A stretch of DNA of 11,556 nucleotides from an archaeon (lineage in GTDB: Archaea > EX4484-52 > B79-G9), in assembly GCA_030630425.1 (NCBI GenBank), contig DAOVNB010000010.1, positions 1 through 11,556 on the forward strand. The letters are read 5' to 3'. Position numbers and translations under genes: made by a program. Positions 1 through 5,840 of the stretch are shown one piece after another. The notes beneath the pieces were generated by a model. It saw only the letters and a list, made by a program, of their open reading frames with translations. It was not told where the DNA came from and ran no database searches. Within the stretch, counting starts at the first letter, position 1, and each line of letters starts with the position of its first letter.

Positions 1-1
1 G

Positions 2-1204
2 ATGTATGCGGGCGATGCATCCGGGAGAATATTTAGTTTCCCAATACCAACATATAATATCACAAAAGATTTTGACTGGGATTCGCCAAATTCAAATCTT
101 CTTTTTGAAGTGACTGCAAAATACGGAATTCCTTATTTTCAGAATTATGTTGGGAGCAACCTTGACCCAAGCTCAATTAGGGCAATGTGCTGCAGGCTTA
201 ACATAAACCAGACAGAAATAATGAAAAGGCCGGGAAACATGTGGGGTCCGGGAGATTCTACGGGGTCTATCGGTGTTGTCACACTCAACTTAAACAGGAT
301 TGGGTATACTGCAAAGACCGAAGAGGAATATTTCCAAAGGCTTAAACACTTTATGGTTCTTGCAAAAAACTCTCTTGAGCTTAAAAGAAAAGTCATACAG
401 CAGAATCTTGACAATGGCCTTATGCCGTACACAAAAAGGTATCTTGGCACATGGAAAAACCACTTTTCTACAATAGGGCTTTGCGGAATGCATGAATCAT
501 GCCTTAATTTTCTGGGAAAAGACAAAGGCATAAACACTGAAGAAGGAATGCAATTTACAAAAAAAATCCTTCTTTTTATGCAGGATGTGACCCGTGAGTT
601 TCAGATAGAAACAGGCAGCCTTTATAATCTTGAGGCAACGCCTGCAGAATCAACAGCTTACAGGTTTGGGCGAAGCGATAAGCAGGCATATTCGGATATA
701 ATCACTTCAGGAAGTGATGATGCGCCTTATGTTACCAATTCAACACAGCTTCCTGTACAGTATACAGACAATGTTGTTGAGGCAATAGAGCATCAGAATG
801 AAATACAGCCGATGTATACCGGAGGAACAATATTCCATACATTCCTGGGTGAGAAGGTTTCAAGCACTGAAGCATGCAAAAGCCTTGTGAAAAAAATATC
901 CCACAACACAAAACTTCCGTATTTTAGCATAACCCCGACATTCAGCATATGCCAGAAGCACGGATACATTGCAGGCGAGAAGTTTGTATGCCCTACATGC
1001 GGCGAGAAAACAGAAGTGTTCTCAAGAATTGTTGGGTATTTTAGGCCTGTGCAAAACTGGAACAAAGGAAAGCGTGCGGAATATCATGACCGGAAAGAGT
1101 ATGATGAGCAGAAATCCCTGAATCACCCAATGACTCCAATAGCTGAGCCGCCGCAAGAGCCTAGAGCGCCTATAGAAGAGGCATCAAGCGCATGTGAAGA
1201 GTGA
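2..1204 (+). CDS. nrdD: Anaerobic (class III) ribonucleoside-triphosphate reductase, C-terminal 400 residues (5' end outside window)
   Basis: Large subunit of the oxygen-sensitive reductase that converts NTPs to dNTPs with a glycyl radical. The frame is open to the left edge and family members have about 600-770 residues, so the first Met here is internal. Residue numbers count from position 2. The segment shows a CC pair (C63-C64, in the family's conserved Cys-Cys-Arg-Leu region), C161 in a GLCGMHE context (expected thiyl-radical Cys), a zinc site of C317/H320 and C330/C333, and the glycyl-radical loop RIVGY with Gly345 as radical site. After the usual post-radical WNKGKRAE stretch there is a further Pro/Glu-rich tail of about 40 residues with a Cys third from the end (C398). 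Such a tail is unusual, since the radical loop normally lies close to the C-terminus. The stop overlaps the region of the downstream redoxin start. Family assignment is very secure. Confidence 0.96.
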   Translation: MYAGDASGRIFSFPIPTYNITKDFDWDSPNSNLLFEVTAKYGIPYFQNYVGSNLDPSSIRAMCCRLNINQTEIMKRPGNMWGPGDSTGSIGVVTLNLNRIGYTAKTEEEYFQRLKHFMVLAKNSLELKRKVIQQNLDNGLMPYTKRYLGTWKNHFSTIGLCGMHESCLNFLGKDKGINTEEGMQFTKKILLFMQDVTREFQIETGSLYNLEATPAESTAYRFGRSDKQAYSDIITSGSDDAPYVTNSTQLPVQYTDNVVEAIEHQNEIQPMYTGGTIFHTFLGEKVSSTEACKSLVKKISHNTKLPYFSITPTFSICQKHGYIAGEKFVCPTCGEKTEVFSRIVGYFRPVQNWNKGKRAEYHDRKEYDEQKSLNHPMTPIAEPPQEPRAPIEEASSACEE

Positions 1205-1209
1205 GCAAC

Positions 1210-1452
1210 ATGAAATACCTGCTTTTTACAACACCGATGTGCCCTAACTGTCCTTCAATGAAGGAATTTATGACGGGCGTTAAGATGCTGGGCGAGTTTG
1301 TTGACGCATCAACAGATGACGGCCTTAAAAAGGCATCGGATTTCGGTGTGTCTTCAGTACCTACTGTTCTTTTTTTAGATGACAAGGATGATGTAGTGTC
1401 TAAAGCACACACAGTCAATGATGCACGAGCGGCAATAGATAAAGAACAGTAA
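1210..1452 (+). CDS. Small CPNC thioredoxin/glutaredoxin-like redoxin, NrdH-like
   Basis: An 80-residue redoxin that probably supplies electrons to the upstream NrdD. The active site CPNC (C11, C14) follows the first beta strand (KYLLFTTPM), and the cis-Pro loop appears as SSVPTVLF near residue 55, so the compact thioredoxin fold is complete. The chosen start is ATG 1210. An in-frame GTG at 1201 would add three residues and overlap the nrdD stop. Some class III reductases use formate and others use a dithiol redoxin as reductant. A redoxin placed directly after nrdD suggests the dithiol type, which is inference from context. The dipeptide between the cysteines (Pro-Asn) does not distinguish thioredoxin from glutaredoxin partners. 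Confidence 0.88.
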   Translation: MKYLLFTTPMCPNCPSMKEFMTGVKMLGEFVDASTDDGLKKASDFGVSSVPTVLFLDDKDDVVSKAHTVNDARAAIDKEQ

Positions 1453-1464
1453 CGAGGAAGTTCA

Positions 1465-1614
1465 ATGGCGCGTATTGTTCCGCTTGATTCTGTTAAATTT
1501 TCTCTGAATAAATCAGAGAACATCTTTATCGGCTTTAATGAATCCCTTGAAACAGAGAAACTTGGCATCTATTGTGCACTGTTTTCGCTACCCCCGATGG
1601 AGCGTGTTTCCTGA
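1465..1614 (+). CDS. Uncharacterised 49-residue protein, translationally coupled to nrdG
   Basis: A small ORF that fills the gap between the redoxin and nrdG. It begins with ATG preceded by GAGGAAG (about 5 nt spacing), a good archaeal Shine-Dalgarno. It ends in TGA overlapping the nrdG start as TGATG, the typical arrangement of a coupled gene pair. The predicted protein starts MARIVPLDSVKFSL, has one Cys (in a GIYCALF segment), has no transmembrane segment or signal peptide, and ends Met-Glu-Arg-Val-Ser. I do not recognise the family. Placement suggests a role in NrdD/NrdG function, such as an assembly factor or accessory subunit, or a short leader peptide that delivers ribosomes to nrdG. 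It is too short to prove coding from sequence alone, but the ribosome site and overlap make a real gene likely. Confidence 0.6.
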   Translation: MARIVPLDSVKFSLNKSENIFIGFNESLETEKLGIYCALFSLPPMERVS

Positions 1615-2303
1615 TGGTTCTTATAAAAGGGTTTGAGAAGACAACACTTATTGATTTTCCGGGAAAAATTGCAGCTACTGTTTTTCTTCCGGGCTGTAAT
1701 TTCAGGTGCCCCTACTGCCATAATCCTGAGCTTGTTTTGGATTTTAAGAAGCTTAAAAGCATTAGCGAAACATTTGTGCTTGATTATCTTGAGCAGAGAA
1801 AAAAATGGGTGGATGGGGTATGTATTACGGGCGGCGAGCCCACACTTCATAGCGATTTGCCTAAATTCATGAAGAAAATAAAAGATGCTGGTTTTCTTGT
1901 AAAACTTGACACCAACGGCACAAATCCTGATATGCTTGAAAAGCTAATTGCAAAAAATCTTGTTGACTATGTTGCTATGGACATAAAGGCGCCGAAATAT
2001 AAATACAATGATGCTGCGGGCGTTGCTGTTGATATCAGCATAATAGAAAAAAGTGTTAATGTTCTTAAAAAAAGCAGCATTGATTATGAATTCAGGACTA
2101 CTGTTTTTCCGGGCATGGTTGATGAAAAAGACATGCTGTCAATTGCCAAATGGCTTTTAGGCGGAAATGCGTATTTTCTTCAGGCATTCAAGCCATCAAA
2201 ACATATTGATGCGAATATGAAGGAAATACCTATGACTGATAAAGATGAGCTTGAAAAGCTTGTAAAAATTGCAGAAAAATATATTGATTGTGAAGTGAGA
2301 TAA
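1614..2303 (+). CDS. nrdG: Anaerobic ribonucleoside-triphosphate reductase activating protein (radical SAM)
   Basis: A radical-SAM iron-sulfur enzyme of 229 residues that cleaves S-adenosylmethionine and installs the glycyl radical on NrdD. The cluster motif CxxxCxxC is C28, C32, C35 in the segment GCNFRCPYCHNPEL. The SAM-binding GGEP is at residues 73-76 (ITGGEPT), followed by the DTNGT strand near 99-103 and a MDIKAP segment typical of NrdG/pyruvate-formate-lyase-activase relatives. I chose ATG 1614 because it overlaps the preceding stop in TGATG. A longer frame beginning with TTG at 1572 would add residues with no family similarity and lie within the small upstream ORF. The 3' end overlaps maf by one base (TAATG). 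Length is normal for the archaeal type. Confidence 0.95.
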   Translation: MVLIKGFEKTTLIDFPGKIAATVFLPGCNFRCPYCHNPELVLDFKKLKSISETFVLDYLEQRKKWVDGVCITGGEPTLHSDLPKFMKKIKDAGFLVKLDTNGTNPDMLEKLIAKNLVDYVAMDIKAPKYKYNDAAGVAVDISIIEKSVNVLKKSSIDYEFRTTVFPGMVDEKDMLSIAKWLLGGNAYFLQAFKPSKHIDANMKEIPMTDKDELEKLVKIAEKYIDCEVR

Positions 2304-2875
2304 TGAAACTGATTCTTGCATCAAAATCCCCGCGAAGGAAAATGATTCTAGAAAAACTGGGGCTTGACTTTGATATTGTTTTGAGTAATGTTGAAGAGAT
2401 TGAGGATGAAAACGGGAACATTGAAGATACTGTAAAAAAGAATGCGGAACTTAAAGCAAATGCTGTCGCGAAAAATAATGATGGTGCTGTTGTGATTGGC
2501 GCAGATACGCTTGTTGAATTTAATGGCAAAGTTTTGGGCCAGCCGAAAACAAAGGACGATGCGCGCGAGATGATTGCGTTGCTTTCCGGCGAAACTCATT
2601 TTGCAGTTACCGGAATCTGTGTTTTGAATACAAAAACAGGCGAAAAGATAATTGATATTTCAAAGACTCTTTTGAGATTAAGGGCTCTTGAAGATTACGA
2701 AATTGATGACTACATAAATTCCGGTGCATATTGCGGTAAAGCAGGCGCATATAATATAACTGATGATTTCGCGATACGGTCTATTGAAAGACTTGAAGGG
2801 TCATATACTAATGTGGTTGGGCTTCCAACAGAAAAGCTTATACCAATTCTTAAAAAGTTTGGAATTAAAGTATGA
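2303..2875 (+). CDS. maf: Maf-family nucleoside-triphosphate pyrophosphatase
   Basis: A 190-residue Maf/YhdE-fold pyrophosphatase that hydrolyses non-canonical or excess NTPs to NMP and diphosphate, a house-cleaning role historically linked to septum formation. Family motifs appear in order: ASKSPRR (6-12), GADTLV (66-71), KVLGQPKT (76-83), GKAGAYNI (145-152) and GSYTNVVGLP (166-175). The usual Gln-Gly after GAYxI is replaced by Thr-Asp, which may affect base specificity, so I do not assign dTTP/UTP versus other substrates. It overlaps nrdG by one base at the start and the following frame at the stop. Co-transcription with nucleotide reductase genes fits a shared job in nucleotide-pool quality. 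Confidence 0.93.
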   Translation: MKLILASKSPRRKMILEKLGLDFDIVLSNVEEIEDENGNIEDTVKKNAELKANAVAKNNDGAVVIGADTLVEFNGKVLGQPKTKDDAREMIALLSGETHFAVTGICVLNTKTGEKIIDISKTLLRLRALEDYEIDDYINSGAYCGKAGAYNITDDFAIRSIERLEGSYTNVVGLPTEKLIPILKKFGIKV

Positions 2876-2889
2876 TATTGGGTGATATG

Positions 2890-3099
2890 ATGGATAAAAT
2901 AACAAAAGATAGTATAATCGGTGATGTTGTGAGGGAAACCCCTGAACTTGCGGCAGTATTCTTAAAGCACGGGCTTATGTGTGTGGGCTGCGCTTTTGCA
3001 TCACAGGAAACAATTGAGCAGGGATCCATGAGCCATGGGATTGATATGGACCTTCTTATAAAAGAGCTTAACGAGCATATTGAGAAAGGGAAGAAGTAA
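2890..3099 (+). CDS. DUF1858 (hybrid-cluster-associated redox disulfide) domain protein
   Basis: A 69-residue single-domain protein. It carries the DUF1858 pattern: an N-terminal IxDVVxxTPELAAVFLKHG helix region followed by MCVGC, giving a CxxC (C31, C34) that is the presumed redox disulfide or metal-binding pair. The family is common in anaerobes, usually beside redox enzymes, and its biochemical role is not settled. ATG 2890 is preferred because GGTGAT, a perfect anti-Shine-Dalgarno match, ends 3 nt upstream. ATG 2887 is immediately adjacent, and a longer frame starts at 2872 inside the maf stop (ATGA). It is the last intact gene of the nrd operon. It could be another thiol carrier for the reductase, but that is inference. 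Confidence 0.85.
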   Translation: MDKITKDSIIGDVVRETPELAAVFLKHGLMCVGCAFASQETIEQGSMSHGIDMDLLIKELNEHIEKGKK

Positions 3100-3118
3100 T
3101 TAGTTGAGTTTTACGGGT

Positions 3119-3202
3119 ATGAACTTCAATAAGTTGGTTCCGGAGCTTACTGTTTCTGATTTGAGCAAAAGTCTTGAGTTCTACGCAAATGTTATACCGT
3201 AA
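3119..3202 (+). pseudogene. 5' stub of a VOC (glyoxalase/bleomycin-resistance) family gene
   Basis: An ATG 17 nt after the DUF1858 stop opens 27 codons reading MNFNKLVPELTVSDL followed by a KSLEFYANV segment. This matches the typical N-terminus of small vicinal-oxygen-chelate proteins, where a first beta strand is followed by the helix SLxFYxxxLGF. Where the family has Gly-Phe, the frame instead ends Ile-Pro-stop. None of the remaining 90 or so residues is found downstream in any frame, because the TATA box and coding start of the next gene follow at once. The best reading is a gene truncated by deletion, leaving its first strand and helix. Metal ligands that would lie further in are absent, so a functional enzyme is excluded. 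Confidence 0.6.
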
Positions 3203-3206
3203 GCTA

Positions 3207-3214
3207 TTTATATA
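3207..3214 (+). promoter_or_regulatory. TATA box of the six-helix membrane protein gene
   Basis: TTTATATA centred about 26 nt before ATG 3237. Archaeal transcription starts about 26 nt past the TATA centre, so the mRNA is predicted to be leaderless. No Shine-Dalgarno is present in the intervening sequence, which agrees. Confidence 0.7.
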
Positions 3215-3236
3215 CCTTTTAAACAAATATACTCCT

Positions 3237-4046
3237 ATGAATATCGAGCGTATTATCGGAAGTTCTTTTAGGATGATAAAAGATTCACCAAGAACTGTTT
3301 TGCCCCAGTTTATAAATTGGGTTCCTATACTTCTTTTTTTCACAATTGTTCTCCGGTTTGTAAAAGACCTTGAGGCTGCGGGCCTTGATGCGACTGTATT
3401 GGATGAGGCAACTATTGAATCAGCAGTTCCTATAATTATGGGCATTGCACAGCAGTATATCCCGTTGGTTTTTTTGGCAATCGGGCTCATGATTTTTACC
3501 AGTTCTTTTGTCAGGGCATGCTATCCTGAATTATCGAGGCAATATGTGAACGGAAAGAAAATTGACTTGAAAAGAGCGCTTGAGTCATCAAGAGAGCGGT
3601 TTTTAAGCCTTATTGCGACTAATATTGTTTTTGGGCTTGGCATTTTTGCATTATTTGTGTTTCTTTTTGCACCAATCGCAATTACGCCATATTTTGCGAT
3701 TATAAGTGTAATAGGCACGATTCTTATTATTGCATACGCTGTGCCTTTGGGTATGATGATTTCACCGGTTGTTGTCCTTGAGAAAAAATCAATTGTTGGC
3801 GCAATAAAACAATCTTATGCGATTATAAAGAACAATAAGTTTAATGCATGGGTTCTTGTGATTGTGATTGCTATTATTCTTATGGCATATAACGGCATTG
3901 TGTCTCTTTTAACTTCTGCCCTTACAGGGTCGCTTGGTATGTATACGGTTATTATTGATTTGATTGCGGCTGTTTTTTCAGGCACTTTTTCGCTATTTGC
4001 CTATAATTTCTTCTACTTTGACATATTGAAAGAGAAAAAGAAATAA
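3237..4046 (+). CDS. Six-helix integral membrane protein of unknown function
   Basis: A 269-residue polytopic membrane protein. Hydrophobic segments lie at about residues 21-43, 73-93, 123-146, 152-178, 205-228 and 236-260, with a charged N-terminal cap (MNIERIIGSSFRMIKDSP) and a basic tail (KEKKK). The stretch LEKKSIVGAIKQSYAIIKNN between helices 4 and 5 resembles the amphipathic segment of the GPDPase-membrane-domain-like archaeal protein families, whose function is not established. The start is set at 3237 by the TATA box 26 nt upstream; a longer frame from 3174 would begin upstream of the promoter. There are no catalytic motifs. It follows the broken VOC stub but has its own promoter, so it is not part of the nrd operon. 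Confidence 0.85.
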   Translation: MNIERIIGSSFRMIKDSPRTVLPQFINWVPILLFFTIVLRFVKDLEAAGLDATVLDEATIESAVPIIMGIAQQYIPLVFLAIGLMIFTSSFVRACYPELSRQYVNGKKIDLKRALESSRERFLSLIATNIVFGLGIFALFVFLFAPIAITPYFAIISVIGTILIIAYAVPLGMMISPVVVLEKKSIVGAIKQSYAIIKNNKFNAWVLVIVIAIILMAYNGIVSLLTSALTGSLGMYTVIIDLIAAVFSGTFSLFAYNFFYFDILKEKKK

Positions 4047-4101
4047 TTTGTGGATTAACGAACATATTGATTTAAAATTCATTGTTGGTGTGGAGGTTTT
4101 A

Positions 4102-4272
4102 ATGTTATCAAATATACTCGTTGAATACCTAAATGAGGGCGATATCCATAAATATTCTAAACTTGCAAGAACTATGATACTTGAATCGCCTCATTATCCA
4201 GAGTTCTCAAAAAAATACCTTGTGCGTGATTTTTCTATCAAACAGGTAAAAACAAATATTGTGCTCAACTGA
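4102..4272 (+). CDS. Hypothetical 56-residue protein
   Basis: A short soluble protein starting MLSNILVEYLNEGDIHKYSK. The chosen ATG has a strong Shine-Dalgarno, GGAGGT at 4092-4097, with about 5 nt spacing. The frame is open back to 4048, but an earlier start would lack a ribosome site. The N-terminal half looks helical. There is a YPEFSKKYL segment and no Cys, membrane segment or recognisable motif. It lies 55 nt after the membrane protein gene and 86 nt before the C39-like gene, so it is either co-transcribed with the former or driven by a weak TTTAAAA at about 4070. I do not recognise the family. It could also be a truncated gene. The ribosome site is the main support. Confidence 0.5.
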   Translation: MLSNILVEYLNEGDIHKYSKLARTMILESPHYPEFSKKYLVRDFSIKQVKTNIVLN

Positions 4273-4328
4273 GTTCTCGTACGGGAAGGGAGCATCGGAC
4301 GAACGAATACTTTCTGAAACAGGTAATG

Positions 4329-4336
4329 TTTATATA
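4329..4336 (+). promoter_or_regulatory. TATA box of the C39-like gene
   Basis: TTTATATA centred about 26 nt before ATG 4359, again predicting a leaderless mRNA. This decides the start: alternative ATGs at 4326 (same frame) and 4349 (other frame) lie upstream of the predicted transcription start. Confidence 0.7.
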
Positions 4337-4358
4337 CAAACAACACCAATGCTATTTT

Positions 4359-4949
4359 ATGAAAAATATATCATTAACTCCAAAATACATTCGATTAGTT
4401 CAAGGACCTTGCTGTTGTTGCGTTACCGCATTTCAAATGATTCTTTACCGAAGAGGATTTGGGCTTTTTGACCAAGAAGAATTGGCAAAAGATCTTAAAA
4501 TCAAAATGAACAAGCATGATCTTGAAGCGTATAATATAAAGCTGGACACATATACAAACCCAAGCGATGCAGGAATGAAAACCACAGAATCTGAGAAAAT
4601 TATAAATCAAGTTCTTAAGAAAAATAATATTTCTTTAATGGCAAAGGGTGTACCGATTTCTAAGATATCAAATCTTAAAGAGTTCATAATCCAGAATTTG
4701 AGCAAAAATAACGATTTATGGATGGAATGGATGATATACAATGTTTACGACGAGAAGCAACATAAGAAACAATGGAACATGCCTCCGTGGATGAGTTGCC
4801 ATGATAGCGTAATCGAAAGCATTAAAGAGGGACAAGACACGAAAGTTACGGTAGTTGATCCTTTTTGGTATCATAAACCCCGAATGGAAGTAGATATTAA
4901 TAAAATAAAGGACGCGCTTGTTGGTTTTATTGTAATTCAAAAATTATGA
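4359..4949 (+). CDS. C39-like cysteine peptidase-fold protein with a CCCC motif
   Basis: A 196-residue protein with the order of landmarks expected for C39-like (papain-fold) domains. These are a Gln just before the Cys region (VQGPCCCCVTAFQMIL, residues 14-29), a helix and YRRG turn, a DQEELAKDL segment, a His near residue 148 (SCHDSVIES), and an Asp-Pro at 167-168 (VTVVDPFW). Aligned on the helix, C20 is the most likely nucleophile, with H148 and D167 completing a triad. Four consecutive cysteines (18-21) are odd, as most relatives have one Cys followed by Gly-Pro. There is no signal peptide, no transporter domain and no obvious double-glycine substrate gene, so a bacteriocin-export role is not supported. 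It could process a small protein or be a transglutaminase-like or BtrH-like acyltransferase. Fold is moderately sure, function unknown. Confidence 0.6.
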   Translation: MKNISLTPKYIRLVQGPCCCCVTAFQMILYRRGFGLFDQEELAKDLKIKMNKHDLEAYNIKLDTYTNPSDAGMKTTESEKIINQVLKKNNISLMAKGVPISKISNLKEFIIQNLSKNNDLWMEWMIYNVYDEKQHKKQWNMPPWMSCHDSVIESIKEGQDTKVTVVDPFWYHKPRMEVDINKIKDALVGFIVIQKL

Positions 4950-5328
4950 TGAATTGACGAAAATAATCCTTAACAATCCCTTTCAATTCTTGGCTGCTTT
5001 CGGTAGTTATGTTATCGCGAGAACTTAACTCAATGCCTATATTCGTTCGCTTGTTAAGATTGTTTGTATTGTTCAATCAAAAAATAAGGTTTCAATATCA
5101 TTTTTTGAAAAAAACAATTTTCAATATGTTGTACTTTTAAAAAACCACTGGTTTAAGAAAGACTTTTGCATGTGGCAGAAATTCATATGATTTAGGAACC
5201 AATACCTATTGATGATTTATGTTTATGTGCTAAAAAACTTGTTATATTTACAATAAATCTGCGAAATCAAAGCTTTCGCTATCAAGTAAAAAATCATGAA
5301 ATTTAGGTTCATTTAGTGTATTTCAAGC

Positions 5329-5362
5329 TTTTTTATTGCAGCCCATAGTTCGCAATAAAAAA
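5329..5362. repeat. Perfect 11-bp inverted repeat, 12-nt spacer
   Basis: TTTTTTATTGC (5329-5339) and GCAATAAAAAA (5352-5362) are exact reverse complements around the spacer 5340-5351. The stem ends in A-tracts on either strand rather than T-tracts, so it is not a standard terminator. It could be a protein-binding palindrome, or the stem end of an RNA. It lies about 50-85 bp past the sepF stop. Confidence 0.55.
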
Positions 5363-5374
5363 TATGAGAAATTT

Positions 5375-5390
5375 GCAGGCATTTGCCTGC
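5375..5390 (-). terminator. Hairpin downstream of sepF
   Basis: GCAGGC, loop ATTT, then GCCTGC: a perfect 6-bp GC-rich stem 24 bp past the sepF stop (sepF reads leftward). On the minus strand it is followed by AAATTTCTC and then a T-rich run. This suggests 3'-end formation or an mRNA-stabilising 3' hairpin. The T-tract is not ideal. Confidence 0.45.
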
Positions 5391-5413
5391 TTTAGAAAAA
5401 TTTAAGAAAAAAC

Positions 5414-5761
5414 TTAACTTCTGTGAACCCTAACGCTGTTGGGGGTTACAACAAGATAGTCTTCATCAATTCCTGCTATGTCGCCTTCAAGTGCAACACA
5501 GGTCTTTCTTAGCCTGTCTACAGCCCTTTTCAGTTCTGTCATGTCTTTTTCTTTTAAGGCCCTTATTTTGATGAAAACAATGCTTCCTTCCCTGAGCATT
5601 TGCTGTATCATGTCAGTATCTGCAAAGTCATTCAAAGTTGCTATTCTTATTTTCTGGTGGCCGTCGCCTGCATGCTCTGTACCGTCAAGTTCAATATAAT
5701 CGATATCGTCATCCATTACTTCTTCTTTTCTTACCCTATGCAAGAATCCTCTTAGTGGCAT
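5414..5761 (-). CDS. sepF: Archaeal SepF, FtsZ membrane anchor
   Basis: A 115-residue SepF-family protein, which in archaea anchors and organises FtsZ at the division site. Residues 1-14 (MPLRGFLHRVRKEE) look like the basic amphipathic membrane-targeting helix. An acidic linker with YIEL follows (22-25), then the SepF core from about residue 37. The core shows KIRIATLND, a helix (DMIQQMLREGSIVFIKI), a charged RAVDRLRKT helix and the closing strand YLVVTPNSVRV. Archaeal members dimerise through this core; bacterial-type polymerisation cannot be judged here. A GGTGAT Shine-Dalgarno (5772-5767) lies 5 nt before the ATG. The likely promoter is the TTTATAAA at 5812-5819, giving a leader of about 28 nt. 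No ftsZ is present in the window. Confidence 0.9.
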   Translation of the reverse strand: MPLRGFLHRVRKEEVMDDDIDYIELDGTEHAGDGHQKIRIATLNDFADTDMIQQMLREGSIVFIKIRALKEKDMTELKRAVDRLRKTCVALEGDIAGIDEDYLVVTPNSVRVHRS

Positions 5762-5811
5762 TGATAATCACCCGTATAATATATGCTTTTAAGATTAATT
5801 AAGTGCAACAA

Positions 5812-5819
5812 TTTATAAA
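5812..5819. promoter_or_regulatory. Self-complementary TATA box, sepF promoter and possible divergent promoter
   Basis: TTTATAAA is a perfect palindrome, so TBP could bind in either orientation. Read leftward it would start transcription near 5789, leaving room for the sepF ribosome site. Read rightward it would start near 5841, at the beginning of the hairpin element. The minus-strand side has a purine-rich AAAAACC upstream element, so the sepF direction is probably the stronger. Confidence 0.55.
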
Positions 5820-5822
5820 GGT

Positions 5823-5836
5823 TTTTACGACTTTTA
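5823..5836 (+). repeat. 14-bp direct repeat, left copy
   Basis: TTTTACGACTTTTA, identical to the copy at 5929-5942. It lies just after the sepF TATA box and bounds the structured element on its left side. Confidence 0.75.
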
Positions 5837-5840
5837 ATGG

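Larger units (their letters stand above)
4950..5413. other. AT-rich 464-bp gap without a convincing gene
   Basis: No frame with a start, ribosome site and plausible protein spans this stretch. It holds an 11-bp inverted repeat (5329-5362), a GC-rich hairpin next to the sepF end (5375-5390), and stop-free but startless stretches such as 5029-5190 (+). At 5212-5256 a 14-codon mini-frame reads MIYVYVLKN, like the first strand of GIY-YIG nucleases. The region may be a decayed gene remnant, but the sequence does not prove it. Confidence 0.5.

Noticed and set aside
3174..3236. N-terminal extension of the membrane protein upstream of ATG 3237
   Set aside because: It overlaps the VOC stub and the TATA box, so it would have to be transcribed from further upstream. 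The extension is not hydrophobic or conserved in character.
4273..4358. Possible RNA gene in the gap before the C39-like gene
   Set aside because: No tRNA T-loop, C/D or H/ACA boxes and no stable stem were seen. The only clear signal is the TATA box.
4259..4471. Plus-strand frame of 70 codons overlapping the C39-like gene start
   Set aside because: It overlaps the better-supported C39-like frame, has no ribosome site, and its codons across the overlap are the shifted reading of the conserved Cys region.
4927..5076. A minus-strand frame of about 49 codons starting with TTG
   Set aside because: Some of its sequence looks protein-like, but it has no ribosome site or TATA box and overlaps the end of the C39-like gene. 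It may be chance in AT-rich DNA.
5029..5190. Stop-free plus-strand stretch of 53 codons in the 464-bp gap
   Set aside because: There is no usable start codon near its beginning and no promoter or ribosome site. Stretches of this length occur by chance in six frames, so a gene relic cannot be shown.
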